A stretch of DNA of 41,530 nt from Azohydromonas caseinilytica (GCF_012927045.1 NZ_JABBFW010000039.1:1-41530); one strand, 5' to 3'; positions 21,295 to 33,664 are shown, counted from the stretch's first letter. The notes: a model not told the origin generated them from the letters alone. Numbers and translations: made by a program.

Positions 21295-21868
21295 GAGCAA
21301 TCCTTGTTGTGGAGCGCCGGCTCTTTCGGTCGGGCGCCCGTGTCGTCCATCAGCCGCGCACGCATGCTCCTCCACCGCTCGGTAGAGAAGTCAACGAACG
21401 CGAACCGGACGGGCCGGCTCACAGCACCCGGAGCGCCTCAACGGCAGCGCCAGGCGGCGAACCACGACTCCACGGAAAACGCCCAAGCCGTACGGCACCT
21501 TGGCCGATGGCAGTACCGGTTCGTGGCCGGTACCGCGGCAGCGCGTCTGCTGCACGCCGCGCAATGAAGGCGCGTGCACCGTGGGACACATCACGCAGGC
21601 GCAACCGCTGGGACTACAAGCCGTGAACTAGATCACGACACCTGCATGACGGGGCGAAGTCTATAGGTGCCCCACCAAAGAGGGATCAAGCCGTAGGAAA
21701 TGTCCCCAGGATCACTTCAAGAAACGAAAAAGAATGCAACTACAGCGCCGGCATAGGGTCTTCGCCTTGACATGAAGGCGCAGCCCTGTTCAAGCCAATG
21801 GCGATGTCTGGATGCGCACGAAAGATTGAGCGCGCAACCTGATCGGGCACGAGCAGCGCCGTGCCGCC
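21295..21868. other. 574-bp intergenic region without a supported gene
   Basis: No frame here has coding-like composition. A 7-bp perfect inverted repeat is at 21513-21519 and 21527-21533 (GTACCGG / CCGGTAC). The part from about 21610 to 21800 is AT-richer than its surroundings. It separates the start of the transglycosylase gene from the 3' end of the sigma-54 activator, so it must hold the transglycosylase promoter, which I could not pin down. Confidence 0.5.
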
Positions 21869-23214
<1,346 letters not shown>

Positions 23215-23218
<4 letters not shown>

Positions 23219-25197
23219 GGTTCGGGATTCTCCGGCTCGGGCTCCGGCGCCGCCGGCAGCCGCAGCGTCAGCCGCGCGCCGCCCTCGGGACGGTTGGCGG
23301 CCTCCAGCTCGCCGTGAAAGTCGCGCGCGATGTCGCGCGAGATCACCAGCCCCAGGCCCAGTCCGGCACCCACGGGCTTGGTGGTGAAGAAGGGCTCGAA
23401 CACGCGGTCCAGCGCCTGCGAGGAAAAGCCGCTGCCGGTGTCGAGCACGTCGATGCGCACGCCCGCGGGCTCAGCATCGGCCTCCACCTCGGCGCGCAGC
23501 GTCAGTTCCTTGCGCGGCGCCTCGCGCATCGCGTCCAGCGCGTTGGCGATGAGGTTGATCAGCACCTGCTCCAGCCGGTTCTGGTCGCACCAGGCGAAGA
23601 CCCGGCCGCTGTCGCACTCGTTGCGCAGCGCCACGCCTTCCTTGGTGAGGCGCTGCTGGAACAGGAACAGCGCGTTGCCCATGGCGATGGCGACGTCGCA
23701 GCGCGCGGGGATGGCGGGCGACTTGCGGGCGAAGGCTTTCAGCGGCTGGATGATCCCGCCCATCTGGTCCGACAGCCGCGCCACCAGCTCCAGGTTGCCC
23801 GACACCGCCTGCAGGTTGCCGCGGCGCAGGAACTCCGCGGCGTTGCCCGAGAGCGTGCGGATCGCGCCCAGCGGCTGCGTCAGCTCGTGCGTGATGCCGG
23901 CAGCGAGCTGGCCCACCACGGCCAGCTTGGCGGCCTGCACCAGCTCGTCCTGCGCCGCGCGCAGCGTCTGCGCGGCCTGCACGCGCTCGGCCACCTCGCG
24001 GCGCAGCCGGGCGTTGGTGTCGGTCAGAGCGCGGGTGCGGCGTGCCACCTTCTGCTCCAGGTTGGCGTTGGCCTGCTCCAGCAGGCGCTGCGCTTCCAGG
24101 CGCTGGCGCTGGATGCTGCGCCGCTGCCCCAGGAACAGCGCCAGCAGCACCATGAAGCCCGCCACCAGCGCGGACAGCATGGCGTGCTCCAGCGCCTGGT
24201 TGCGCGCCTGGCGCAGGTCCAGGAAGGTCAGCAGCCGCCAGTTCATGCCGTCGATGGAGCGGCCGATGAGCAGCATGTCGCGGCGCAGCAGCTGCTCGCG
24301 CGGCGAGGCGCCGCCGCTGACCTGGCCGTCCACCACCTGCCCGTCCTCGTCGAAGCGCAGCTGCACGGGCAGCGGGAAGGGGTCGATGGGGCGGTCGTCG
24401 TAGAGGCGGCTGATCTCCACGTCCACGCGCTGCTCCAGGGGCAGGTCCACCAGCGCCGTGTAGCGCCAGGAAGGCTCGGAGGAAAGAATGACCACCTGGT
24501 TGGCGTCGGCCAGCAGCGCCGGCGCGCCGAGCATGGACCAGGCCTCGTCCACCGCCTGCAGGCCGATCTTGATGGCGGCCACGCCCACCACGCGCGCGCC
24601 GTCGCGGATCGGGTGCGAGACGAAGTAGCCCGGCTCGCCCTGCTTGACGCCGATGGCGAAATGCCGCCCCACGCGGCCGGACAGCGCTTCCAGGAAGTAG
24701 GGGCGGAAGGACAGGTCCTCGCCCACCAGGCTGTCGTCGCCCTCGCCGGCGTTGCTGGAGGCCAGCACGATGCCGCGCTCGTCCAGCACGAACACCGAGA
24801 TGCTGCCCAGGTGCGCGTTGAGGCGGCGCAGGTAGGTGTTGGCGGTGTCCACGCGCCGGGCGTTCCCCGGCTCGCGCAGCAGCGCCAGGATGTCCTGGTT
24901 GAGCTGCACCGTGGCCGGCACATGCTCCAGCCGCTTGATGACGCCCTGCACCACCATGGCGAACAGGTCCAGCCGGTGGCTGGCCTGGGCGCGCAGCGCC
25001 TCGGTGGCCTGGCGCTGGCTGAGGGTGAAGCCCAGCCAGCCGCTGCCCAGCACCACCGCCAGCGCCGCCAGGCCCAGCAGCAGGCGCCGGCGCAGCGGCA
25101 GGCGCCTTTCGGGCCTGGGCTCGGGAAGATCGGAGGGAGAAGGCATGCCGGAGGGCGGGGGTACTGCGTCGCGCGGGCAGGCGAGAGTGTCCGTCAT
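23215..25197 (-). CDS. Sensor histidine kinase, DctB/AauS-like
   Basis: The 660-residue inner-membrane kinase carries TM1 (about 37-58) and TM2 (about 337-357) flanking a periplasmic double-Cache/PDC-type sensing region of about 275 residues, as in DctB. A coiled coil (360-420) follows, then a HisKA domain with phospho-acceptor His437 in G-I-T-H-E-L-T-Q-P, and an HATPase domain with N (N-L-I-A-N-A-L-D-A-M), G1 (D-T-G-S-G-F) and G2 (G-L-G-L-G-L) boxes. DctB proteins usually read H-E-L-N-Q-P; here Asn is Thr. The partner is the overlapping regulator gene. Given the operon, the likely ligand is glutamate, aspartate or their amides (inference). It begins 57 bases after the gltL stop. Confidence 0.93.
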
Positions 25198-25253
25198 GCC
25201 GGGGTGGGAGCGATGGGCAAGGCGGGCTCAGGCCTGTCGCCCTGCCCGGCAGC

Positions 25254-25988
25254 TCAATGCTGCAGGATCTTCGACAGGAATTCCTTGGCCCGCGGCGAGC
25301 GCGCGTCCGGATTGCCGAAGAACTCCTGCTTGCTGCAGTCCTCGATGATCTTGCCCTGGTCCATGAAGATCACGCGGTGGCTGACCTTGCGCGCGAAGCC
25401 CATCTCGTGCGTCACGCACATCATGGTCATGCCCTCGTTGGCGAGCTGCACCATCACGTCCAGCACCTCGCCGACCATCTCCGGGTCCAGCGCCGAGGTG
25501 GGCTCGTCGAAGAGCATCACGATCGGGTCCATCGACAGCGCGCGCGCAATCGCCACGCGCTGCTGCTGGCCGCCGGACAGTTGCCCGGGAAACTTGTCCT
25601 TGTGCGCCATCAGGCCCACGCGGTCGAGCATCTTCAGGCCGCGCTTGAGGGCGTCGTCCTTGTTGCGGCCCAGCACCTTGATCTGCGCCAGCGTGAGGTT
25701 CTCGGTGACGGACAGGTGCGGGAACAGCTCGAAGTGCTGGAACACCATGCCGACGTGGCTGCGCAGCTTGGGCAGGTTGGTCTTGGGGTCGGCGATGCTG
25801 GTGCCGTTGACCTCGATGTCGCCCTTCTGGAAAGGCTCCAGGGCGTTGACGGTCTTGATCAGCGTGGACTTGCCCGAGCCCGAGGGGCCGCAGACCACCA
25901 CGACTTCACCCTTCTCGATGTGGGTGCTGCAGTCGGTGAGCACCTGGAAGCTGCCGTACCACTTGCTGACGTTGCGGATCTTGATCAT
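25254..25988 (-). CDS. gltL: Glutamate/aspartate ABC transporter, ATP-binding subunit
   Basis: The 244-residue ATPase powers the GltJK permease. All nucleotide-binding motifs are intact: Walker [10 protein letters not shown] (about 34-42), Q-loop in V-F-Q-H-F, ABC signature L-S-G-G-Q-Q-Q-R near 139, Walker [13 protein letters not shown] near 160 and switch His in C-V-T-H-E-M near 195. The [11 protein letters not shown] pattern is typical of GltL/AapP/GlnQ polar amino acid ATPases. Length equals that of E. coli GltL within a few residues. It starts 8 bases after the gltK stop, so the two are co-translated. Confidence 0.95.
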   Translation of the reverse strand: MIKIRNVSKWYGSFQVLTDCSTHIEKGEVVVVCGPSGSGKSTLIKTVNALEPFQKGDIEVNGTSIADPKTNLPKLRSHVGMVFQHFELFPHLSVTENLTLAQIKVLGRNKDDALKRGLKMLDRVGLMAHKDKFPGQLSGGQQQRVAIARALSMDPIVMLFDEPTSALDPEMVGEVLDVMVQLANEGMTMMCVTHEMGFARKVSHRVIFMDQGKIIEDCSKQEFFGNPDARSPRAKEFLSKILQH

Positions 25989-25996
25989 GGCTGTGC

Positions 25997-26665
25997 TCAA
26001 CGGATGATGGCGATGCGGGCCTGCAGGCGCTTCACGAGCATGGACAGGCTGAAGGAGATGGTGAAGTAGAAGACCGCGGCGACGAGGTACGTTTCCACGG
26101 GCCGGTTGAAGTTCTTGCCGGCGACCTCGAAGCCCTTGAGCAGGTCGTAGGCGCCGATGGCGTACACCAGGCTGGTGTCCTGGAACAGCACGATGGTCTG
26201 CGTCAGCAGCACCGGCAGCATGTTGCGGAAGGCCTGCGGCAGCACCACCAGCGTCATGCTCTGGCGGTAGGTCATGCCCATGGCCTGGCTGGCGTAGACC
26301 TGGCCGCGCGGCACGCTCTGGATGCCCGCGCGCATGATCTCCGAGTAGTACGCGGCCTCGAACAGCGTGAAGGTGACGATGGCCGAGAGTTCCGCGCCCA
26401 GGGTGCGGCCCAGCAGCAGCGGCACGAGCAGGAAGAACCACAGGATCACCATCACCAGCGGCACGCTGCGCATGGTGTTGACGTAGGCCGCCGCGGGCAC
26501 CGCCAGCCAGGGCTTGCCCGACAGCCGCAGCAGCGCCAGCAGCGTGCCCAGCACGATGCCGCCGATCATCGCCACCAGCGTGAGCTGGATCGAGAACAGG
26601 AAGCCCTTGGAGACGTAGTCCACCAGCACGGGGCCGGTGAGGAAGGAAAAGTCGAGGTTCATCAT
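25997..26665 (-). CDS. gltK: Glutamate/aspartate ABC transporter, permease subunit
   Basis: The 222-residue inner-membrane protein has five or so membrane spans and the polar-amino-acid permease signature: R-S-V-P-L-V-M near residue 65 and the EAA loop ([14 protein letters not shown] near 110), which docks on GltL. An AGGAGG precedes tandem ATG codons at 26665 and 26662; the first is listed. It is separated from gltJ by 76 bases that contain a G/C-rich hairpin, and directly precedes gltL. Confidence 0.94.
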   Translation of the reverse strand: MMNLDFSFLTGPVLVDYVSKGFLFSIQLTLVAMIGGIVLGTLLALLRLSGKPWLAVPAAAYVNTMRSVPLVMVILWFFLLVPLLLGRTLGAELSAIVTFTLFEAAYYSEIMRAGIQSVPRGQVYASQAMGMTYRQSMTLVVLPQAFRNMLPVLLTQTIVLFQDTSLVYAIGAYDLLKGFEVAGKNFNRPVETYLVAAVFYFTISFSLSMLVKRLQARIAIIR

Positions 26666-26701
26666 CAGGCCTCCTGCCGAGCCGTCTCAAGGGAGGCCTG
26701 C

Positions 26702-26716
26702 GCCCCCGAGGGGGGC
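26702..26716 (-). repeat. GC hairpin between gltJ and gltK
   Basis: GCCCCC (26702-26707) and GGGGGC (26711-26716) pair around a 3-base loop. The surrounding block, 26692-26737 (G-rich, with GAGCGAAGCGACG), resembles a short intergenic repeat often found in Comamonadaceae genomes (from memory). No T-run follows, so attenuation or mRNA processing is more likely than full termination. Confidence 0.6.
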
Positions 26717-26741
26717 AGGAGCGAAGCGACGTGGGGGCTGT

Positions 26742-27485
26742 TCATTTGGCGCCTCCATGGGCCAGGCCCGGCACGCGCACCGAGCGCTCGATGAAGCCGG
26801 CGACGCGGTTGACCGCCAGCGCCGACAGGAAGTACAGGCCCGTGACCGCCAGGTAGATCTCGACGCCGCGCGCGGTCTCTTCCTGCGCCTGCATGGCGAA
26901 CATGGTCAGCTCGGCGATGGACACCGCGAAGGCCACGGCCGAGTTCTTGATGATGTTCATCGACTCGCTGGTCAGCGGCGGCACCACGATGCGCAGCGCG
27001 TTGGGCAGCAGCACGTGGCGGTAGGTCTGCGGCAGCGTCAGGCCCATGGCCAGGCCGGCCATGCGCTGGCCGCGCGGCAGGGCCTGGATGCCGGCCTTGA
27101 CCTGCTCGGCCACGCGCGCCGAGGTGAAGAAGCCCAGCGCGAACACCACCAGCACCATCCCGGGCAGTGCCTGCAACTTCGGGAAGACCTGCGGCAGCAC
27201 GTGGTACCACAGGAAGATCTGCACCAGCAGCGGGATGTTGCGGAACAGCTCCGTCCAGGCGTTGCCCACGAAGCGCCAGCGCGCCGAGGGCAGCGTGCGC
27301 AGGATGCCGATGACGATGCCCGTCGCCAGCGCAACGATCAGCGCCAGGGCCGACACCGACAGCGTCCAGCCCCAGGCCGAGATCAGCCAGTCCAGATACG
27401 TGATGTCGCCGTTCTGCCCGAAGCAGCTGCCGGTGGGCTCCTCGCCCAGCGTGCTGTTGCAGAAGACTTGCCAGTCCCAGGTCAC
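26742..27485 (-). CDS. gltJ: Glutamate/aspartate ABC transporter, permease subunit
   Basis: The 247-residue permease pairs with GltK. It has an N-terminal periplasmic stretch, about five membrane spans, F-R-N-I-P-L-L-V-Q near residue 82 and an EAA loop (A-R-V-A-E-Q-V-K-A-G-I-Q-A-L-P-R-G-Q-style, near 125). The N-terminal segment M-T-W-D-W-Q-V-F and a Cys-containing loop before TM1 are typical of GltJ. Translation begins at GTG 27485, preceded by AAGGAG 7 bases upstream; no ATG fits. The leader holds a 7-bp hairpin (27506-27522) and, farther up, a long inverted repeat that separates it from the asparaginase gene. Confidence 0.94.
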   Translation of the reverse strand: MTWDWQVFCNSTLGEEPTGSCFGQNGDITYLDWLISAWGWTLSVSALALIVALATGIVIGILRTLPSARWRFVGNAWTELFRNIPLLVQIFLWYHVLPQVFPKLQALPGMVLVVFALGFFTSARVAEQVKAGIQALPRGQRMAGLAMGLTLPQTYRHVLLPNALRIVVPPLTSESMNIIKNSAVAFAVSIAELTMFAMQAQEETARGVEIYLAVTGLYFLSALAVNRVAGFIERSVRVPGLAHGGAK

Positions 27486-27505
27486 GGGGTACTCCTTGAT
27501 GAAGA

Positions 27506-27522
27506 CTCACGCGGAGCGTGAG
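27506..27522 (-). promoter_or_regulatory. Hairpin in the gltJ leader
   Basis: CTCACGC and GCGTGAG (27506-27512, 27516-27522) form a perfect 7-bp stem with a 3-base loop about 20 bases ahead of the GTG start of gltJ and just upstream of its Shine-Dalgarno. It could mark a processed 5' end or modulate initiation. Confidence 0.5.
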
Positions 27523-27563
27523 AGATGTTGTTGTTGCCCGGAGGCTCAAGCGCTCCGCCTACC

Positions 27564-27748
27564 ACTTCGTCATTGCCGCGCAGGCGCCCACCCTTGGTGA
27601 GCGCCCAGGCGGCCCCACGTCAGAGCGCGAGCCCATTGGCAGCGCTACAAGCCCAAGGCCCAGGCATTCCCACCCATCTGCTCATGGCCGACTTGGGGCC
27701 CGCCTGGGCGCTCACCAAGGGTGGGCGCCTGCGCGGGGATGACGAAGT
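27564..27748. repeat. 49-bp near-perfect inverted repeat between asparaginase and gltJ genes
   Basis: The arms 27564-27612 and 27700-27748 are reverse complements over 49 bases with two mismatches (core GCGCAGGCGCCCACCCTTGG) and an 87-base centre. The outer end (ACTTCGTCAT) recalls the BIME-like element at 4175-4299 but the interior differs. As RNA it would fold into a very stable stem, so it may limit read-through from the asparaginase gene into gltJ or protect the upstream message. The whole 330-bp gap 27486-27815 holds no supported gene. Confidence 0.88.
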
Positions 27749-27815
27749 AGAGGGCGGAACGTTTCAGCGTTCCGGCCACCGTCAGGTCGTGCCTTCCTTG
27801 GGCGGTACCGCGTGC

Positions 27816-29009
<1,194 letters not shown>

Positions 29010-29903
29010 CTATCCCAGCGGCCGGTCGTTGGGGTGGCGGTAGAGCTCCAGCAGCGCCTCGGAGGGCGGCCAGCCCAGGTTCAGGCCCTTGGGCGGGATC
29101 GGACGCTGGAACCACCGGGTGTAGATCTGGCGCGCCTCGCCGGAGTGCATCAGCCGCTCCAGGGCGCGGTCCACAACTTGCTTGAAGGCGGTGTCACCGC
29201 GCCGCAGCATGCAGCCGTAGACCTCCGAGGCCATGGGCGTGCCCACCACGATCCAGTCCTCGGGCCGCGGCGCCTTGGCGCGCTCACCGTAGAGCAGGGC
29301 GTCGTCGTGCATCACGGCGTCGGCCTTGCCTTCCTGCAGCAGGCGGAAGGTGGCGCTCTGGTCACGGGTGACGCGGATCTGCAAGCGGCGGCCGTGGCGC
29401 TCGTTGTAGGTGTGCAGCAGCCGCTCGGAGGTGGTGCCGCCGGTGACGGCCACCGTGCGGCCGGCGAGGTCGGCGAAGTCGCGGATGCCCGAATCCTTGT
29501 GCACCAGCAGCCGCAGGCCGACCACGAAGATGGAATGGGAGAACGACACCAGGCGCTCGCGCTCGACCGTGTGCGAGGTGGCGGCGCATTCCAGGTCCAC
29601 GGTGCCGTTCTGCACCAGCGGAATGCGGTTCTGCGTCGTCACCGGCACGAGCCGGATGGTGAGCGCCGGCAGCTTCAGCTCGGCCTTGATGGCGTCCAGC
29701 ACCCGCAGCATCAGCTCGTGCGAGTAGCCCACCACCTGCTTGCGGTCGTCGTAGTAGGAGAAAGGCACCGAGCCCTCGCGGTGGCCGAGGCTGATGGTGC
29801 CGGTCTGCGCGATGCGCTCCAGCGTGTCCATGTCCTGCGCGCGCACGGCCGCGCCCAGCAGCAGGCCGAGCAGCAGCAGGCCGAGGCGCGAGCGGAAGGA
29901 CAT
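29010..29903 (-). CDS. gltI: Glutamate/aspartate ABC transporter, periplasmic binding protein
   Basis: The 297-residue protein is an SBP_bac_3 (cluster F) binding protein that delivers acidic amino acids to GltJK. A Sec signal ends near V-R-A-Q (residue about 22). Family landmarks are visible: G-T-I-S-L-G-H-R-E, P-F-S-Y-Y-D, G-Y-S-H-E-L, V-P-V-T-T-Q-N-R-I-P-L-V-Q-N-G-T-V-D-L-E-C, R-T-V-A-V-T-G-G-T-T-S-E and D-A-V-M-H-D-D-A-L-L. The T-Q-N-R-I-P and G-T-T-S-E segments contain ligand-contacting Arg, Thr and Ser in GltI/DEBP. GGAGA precedes the ATG by about 9 bases. It is the first gene of the operon and has a sigma-54-type promoter 57 bases upstream. Confidence 0.94.
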   Translation of the reverse strand: MSFRSRLGLLLLGLLLGAAVRAQDMDTLERIAQTGTISLGHREGSVPFSYYDDRKQVVGYSHELMLRVLDAIKAELKLPALTIRLVPVTTQNRIPLVQNGTVDLECAATSHTVERERLVSFSHSIFVVGLRLLVHKDSGIRDFADLAGRTVAVTGGTTSERLLHTYNERHGRRLQIRVTRDQSATFRLLQEGKADAVMHDDALLYGERAKAPRPEDWIVVGTPMASEVYGCMLRRGDTAFKQVVDRALERLMHSGEARQIYTRWFQRPIPPKGLNLGWPPSEALLELYRHPNDRPLG

Positions 29904-29959
29904 CGGGACGGTCTCCTGGAACGTGGCGGCCCCGAACGGGCCGCGATGCCCGACTCATC

Positions 29960-29975
29960 GCAGGGAGCGTGCCAA
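29960..29975 (-). promoter_or_regulatory. Sigma-54 (-24/-12) promoter of gltI
   Basis: Read on the minus strand the site is TTGGCACG-CTCC-CTGC. The -24 half matches the consensus TTGGCACG exactly; the -12 half has CTGC in place of TTGC; the GG-to-GC spacing is the required 10 bases. Transcription should begin near 29948, giving a leader of about 45 bases before gltI. The NtrC-family activator at the end of the same operon supplies the expected partner. Confidence 0.78.
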
Positions 29976-29999
29976 GGCGACGCCATGCCGGCATCGCGC

Positions 30000-30016
30000 G
30001 CAAGTCGTTGATTTGC
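30000..30016. promoter_or_regulatory. Candidate activator-binding dyad upstream of the gltI promoter
   Basis: The 17-base element GCAAGTC-GTT-GATTTGC is an inverted repeat with one mismatch per arm. Its centre lies about 60 bases upstream of the predicted gltI start, closer than usual for sigma-54 enhancers (about 80-150). It does not match the TTCGG-N4-CCGAA site I recall for P. putida AauR. Confidence 0.35.
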
Positions 30017-30122
30017 AAGAGCGCGAAGCGCCGAGGGCGGCGGCGGGCGTACTGAAATCCGACTCCTGGCGGCCCGGGAGGGACGGATTTCCGTCCGTGC
30101 GGCGACGGGACGGCGATGCCGC

Positions 30123-32645
30123 TCAGGCCACCGGCGCGCCGTCCTGCGCCACTTCCAGCGGCAGCCGCACCGTGAAGCGGCTGCCCTCCCCCGGCGTGCT
30201 GTCGAGCGTCAGCTCGCCGCCCATCATGTCCACCAGGCGGCGCACGATGGACAGGCCCAGGCCCGTGCCGCCGAAGCGCCGCGTGGTGGAGCTATCGGCC
30301 TGGGTGAAGGCCTCGAAGATGCGCGCCTGCACCTGCGGCGCGATGCCGATGCCCGTGTCGATCACCTCCAGGCACAGCGTGGCGCGCGCGCCCTCGCGTG
30401 CCGCCTGCGTCACCTTGAGCGTCACATGGCCGGCGGGCGTGAACTTCACGGCGTTGCCCAGCAGGTTGAGCAGCACCTGCTTCAGGCGCAGCGGGTCGCC
30501 CAGCAGCGTGGCGGGCAGCCCAGGCGCCAGGTCCAGCCGCAGCATCAGTGCCTTGGCGTCGGCCTGGGGCTGTACCAGCGCGCAGGCCGACTCCAGCAGC
30601 TCGGCCAGCGCGAAGGGCACGCGTTCGAGCTGCATCTCGCCGGCCTCGATGCGCGAGAGGTCCAGCACGTCGTTGATCAGCGCCAGCAGCTGCTCGCCCG
30701 CCTGCTCGATGTGGCGCACGAAGCCCACCGCCCGCTCCGGCAGGCTCATCTGCGCCAGCAGGTGGCTCAGGCCGATGACGGCATTGAGCGGGGTGCGGAA
30801 CTCGTGGCTCATGTGGGCCAGGAAGGTGCTCTTGGCGCGGCTGGCCGCCTCGGCCTGCGCGGTGCGCTGGCGCAGCGCCTCCTCCAGCCGCTTGCGCTCG
30901 CTGAGATCCGTGACCACGGCCAGGAAGCCGGTGGCGTGGCTCAGCTCGTCATGCAGCACGCTGACGTTGAGCAGCGCCGGGAAGCGGCTGCCGTCCGCGC
31001 GCAGGATCGGCCACTCCTTGCCCTGCGCGCCCTGGCGGCCGCGCTGCCGCGGCCGGGCCTGCGGGCGCACCAGCTGCTGCACCTCCAGCGGCAGCCGATG
31101 AAAGCAGCGCTGCAGCGCGCGGCGGTCCATGAAGTCCGTCACCGGGCGCCCCGCGGCCTGCACCGCGGGCAGCCGCAACAGGGCCTCGGCGGCCGGGTTG
31201 AGCGTGGTGACGCGGCCGGCGCGGTCGGTGGCGATGATGGCGCTGGCGGCGCTGTTGAGCACCGCGCGCAGCTCGCTGGTGCGCTGCTGCACGCGCCGCT
31301 CCAGCAGGTCGCGGGCGATGCGCTGCTCGTGCACGTCGGTGGCCGAGCCGAACCAGCGCGGGCGCTGGCCGTCCACGCTGGCCAGCGGCTGGGAGCGCAC
31401 CAGGTGCCAGCGGTACTGGCCGTCGTGGCGGCGGATGCGGTGCTCGTGCACCACGGGCTCCTGCTGCTGCAGCGCATGGCGCCAGAGGGCGCGCGTGTCG
31501 GCCAGGTCATCAGGGTGGATCACCGCCATCCAGCCCTCGCCGCGAGCCTCCTGCTGCGTCAACCCGGTGTACTCGCTCCAGCGGCCGTTGAACCAGTCCA
31601 CGCGCCCGTCGGCGTCGTTGCTCCACAGCAGGTCGGGCACCAGGTCCACGATGGCGCGAAAGCGCTGCTCGCTGTCGCGCAGCGCGATCTCCGCCGCACG
31701 GCGTGCGCCGATGTCCATGGTGACGGCCAGCAGCCGCGGCTCGCTGCCGTCGCCCGGGTCCAGCCGCGTGACGCTGCTCTGGGCGTAGACGAAGGAGCCG
31801 TCCGGGCGCAGGTAGCGCTTGTCGAGCGTGGCGGACACGCCGGTGGACAGCACCTTGGAGACGGCCTCCACGGTGAGGCCCATGTCGTCGGGATGCGTGA
31901 CCTCGGCCACCGTGAGCCGGCAGACCTCCTCCGTGCTGCGCCCGACGATGCGCGCCAGCTCCGGATTGACCTGCAGGAAGCGCCCGTCGGCCGCGATCTC
32001 GGACAGGCCCACCTGCGCGCGCTCGAAGATCAGGGCCAGCCGCGCCTCGCTGGCCCGCAGCGCCGTCTGCGCCTGCGCGGCGGCCACGGCGGCGGCGCGC
32101 AGCTGGTTAATGAGCGCCTGCAGCTCCTGCGGCCGCCGTGTCTCGGCGTCCCATCCGCTGCGCAGCCGCATGGCTTCGGTAAGGTCCTCGACGCGATGGA
32201 TGATCAGCGTCACCTCGCCCCGGCTGCCGAGCACCGGCGTGTTGATCGGGTTCCACCAGCGCTCCTCGAAGCCGCCGCCCAGCGCCGCGGGGCGGCGAAT
32301 GGGGTAGCGCTGCAGCGGCATCGCGTCGGGGCGCCGCGTGGCCAGCACGCGACGCAGGGAGGCGCTCAGGTTCTGCACGCCGCAGGCCTCGACATCGTCA
32401 GGGTCGTCCGGAAAGGCCTCGAACATCGGCAGGCCCAGCAGCGCCTCGCGCCGCGCCATGGTGGCGTGCAGGTAGGCGTCGTTGACGGCGACGATGCGGA
32501 ACTGCGGCACGTCCACCACCAGCAGCGGCGTGGGCGCCGCATCGAACAGGGCCCGAAAGTCCGCCGACAGACCCGCGCCCTCTTCCGCAGCCGGGCCGGG
32601 GCTGGCGGATGGGGTGAACAGGGCGGGGCGCTGGCGGTCGTTCAT
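30123..32645 (-). CDS. Multi-PAS cytoplasmic histidine kinase (orphan)
   Basis: The 840-residue protein has no signal peptide or membrane span. About four PAS/PAC modules follow one another: residues about 25-155 (A-P-T-P-L-L-V-V-D, in a D-A-Y style), 205-320 (with F-L-Q-V-N-P-E-L and H-P-D-D-M), 330-445 ([16 protein letters not shown]) and 460-590 (A-I-I-A-T-D). Then come HisKA with phospho-acceptor His614 ([11 protein letters not shown]) and HATPase with [14 protein letters not shown] and G-G-T-G-L-G-L-S. No receiver domain is attached and no free response regulator is adjacent, so its partner is elsewhere. ATG 32645 is chosen over an upstream in-frame start at 32699; its ribosome-binding site is weak. 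It ends 219 bases before gltI. Confidence 0.92.
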   Translation of the reverse strand: MNDRQRPALFTPSASPGPAAEEGAGLSADFRALFDAAPTPLLVVDVPQFRIVAVNDAYLHATMARREALLGLPMFEAFPDDPDDVEACGVQNLSASLRRVLATRRPDAMPLQRYPIRRPAALGGGFEERWWNPINTPVLGSRGEVTLIIHRVEDLTEAMRLRSGWDAETRRPQELQALINQLRAAAVAAAQAQTALRASEARLALIFERAQVGLSEIAADGRFLQVNPELARIVGRSTEEVCRLTVAEVTHPDDMGLTVEAVSKVLSTGVSATLDKRYLRPDGSFVYAQSSVTRLDPGDGSEPRLLAVTMDIGARRAAEIALRDSEQRFRAIVDLVPDLLWSNDADGRVDWFNGRWSEYTGLTQQEARGEGWMAVIHPDDLADTRALWRHALQQQEPVVHEHRIRRHDGQYRWHLVRSQPLASVDGQRPRWFGSATDVHEQRIARDLLERRVQQRTSELRAVLNSAASAIIATDRAGRVTTLNPAAEALLRLPAVQAAGRPVTDFMDRRALQRCFHRLPLEVQQLVRPQARPRQRGRQGAQGKEWPILRADGSRFPALLNVSVLHDELSHATGFLAVVTDLSERKRLEEALRQRTAQAEAASRAKSTFLAHMSHEFRTPLNAVIGLSHLLAQMSLPERAVGFVRHIEQAGEQLLALINDVLDLSRIEAGEMQLERVPFALAELLESACALVQPQADAKALMLRLDLAPGLPATLLGDPLRLKQVLLNLLGNAVKFTPAGHVTLKVTQAAREGARATLCLEVIDTGIGIAPQVQARIFEAFTQADSSTTRRFGGTGLGLSIVRRLVDMMGGELTLDSTPGEGSRFTVRLPLEVAQDGAPVA

Positions 32646-32887
32646 GAGGCTGCTCGCTTGGGCCCGCCGACGGGCCGCCACCTTCCCGGACAGCGGCAAC
32701 CCACGGGCTGCCCCAGCTGCCGGGGTGGCAACGGCCGGCTCGCGCGAACACCTTGCGCAAGCCTGTGCACTCCACCACGCCGGCGGACGGAACCCGCGAT
32801 GCTACCGGCCCGCGCAAGGCGAACCTGCAGCACCGGGCGTGCAATCCGCATGCCCCAGGACGGCCCCGGGCCACCGGACGGTACGGC

Positions 32888-33664
32888 TCAGGGCATGAAC
32901 TGGCCGCCGTTGATGTCCAGCACCTGGCCGGTGATGTAGCCGCTGGCGGCGTGCGAGGCGAAGAACAGGAAGGCCGGCGCGGCCTCCTCCGGCCGGCCCA
33001 GGCGGCCCATGGGGATGCCGCGCGCGATGGCGGACTTGGTCTCGGCCGACTTGTCGGCGTGGAAGGCGGTGTCGAAGGTGCCGGGCGAAATGGTGTTGAA
33101 GCGGATGCCATCGGCGCTGTGGTACGTCACCCAGTTCTTCTGGATGTTGTGCAGCCAGGCCTTGGCCGCGCCGTACAACCCCGCGCCGGGGCCGCCGCCC
33201 ACATGCGCCGCCACCGAGCCGACCAGGATCACCGCGCTGCTGCGCCCGCTGGCCTGCGCCGAGGCCTTCAGGTGCGGCAGCGCGAAGCGCGTGGTCATCA
33301 GCGCCGAGCGGGCATTGAGGTCGTGCACGGCGTCGAAGAAGGCGTCGTCGATGTCGGGCAGCGGCTTGCGCGCCACCAGCCCGCCGGCGTTGTTGACCAG
33401 CACGTCAATGCCGCCGAAGCGCTCGACGAAGCCCTCCACCACGCGGCGGCAGGCCTGGGTGCTGGAGAGGTCGCCTTCCAGGAACAACCCCTCGCCGCCC
33501 TGGGCGCCCAGCTCGTCCAGCCGCGCCGCCAGGTCGGCCGGCGCGGTGCGGCCGTTGAAACCGACCCGCGCCCCGCAACGCGCAAACGCCTGCACCGCGG
33601 CCCAGCCAATGCCCTGTGTCGAACCGGTCACCAGCACCCGCCGGCCCTTCAAGTCTTCGTACAT
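32888..33664 (-). CDS. SDR-family oxidoreductase
   Basis: The 258-residue enzyme is a classical short-chain dehydrogenase/reductase: cofactor motif T-G-S-T-Q-G-I-G (about 14-21), N-N-A-G near 93, catalytic Ser in V-G-S-V-A near 143 and Y-G-A-A-K near 165 (Tyr and Lys of the Y-x-x-x-K). P-E-E-A-A-P-A-F-L-F-F-A-S and G-Q-V-L-D-I-N-G-G are the usual C-terminal blocks. AAGGAG precedes ATG 33664 by 7 bases. Divergent from the IclR gene across 157 bases, it probably belongs to the same sugar-acid regulon, for instance as a sugar or aldonate dehydrogenase; the substrate is unknown. Confidence 0.92.
   Translation of the reverse strand: MYEDLKGRRVLVTGSTQGIGWAAVQAFARCGARVGFNGRTAPADLAARLDELGAQGGEGLFLEGDLSSTQACRRVVEGFVERFGGIDVLVNNAGGLVARKPLPDIDDAFFDAVHDLNARSALMTTRFALPHLKASAQASGRSSAVILVGSVAAHVGGGPGAGLYGAAKAWLHNIQKNWVTYHSADGIRFNTISPGTFDTAFHADKSAETKSAIARGIPMGRLGRPEEAAPAFLFFASHAASGYITGQVLDINGGQFMP

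Noticed and set aside
21625-21640. TGAACTAGATCA, resembling a CRP/FNR-type half-site pair
   Set aside because: Only TGA-N6-TCA agrees; such words arise by chance, and the spacing to a promoter cannot be judged.
23314-26007. Open frame of 897 codons on the plus strand across the sensor and gltL
   Set aside because: Antisense to two well-conserved genes, low-complexity product and no ribosome-binding site.
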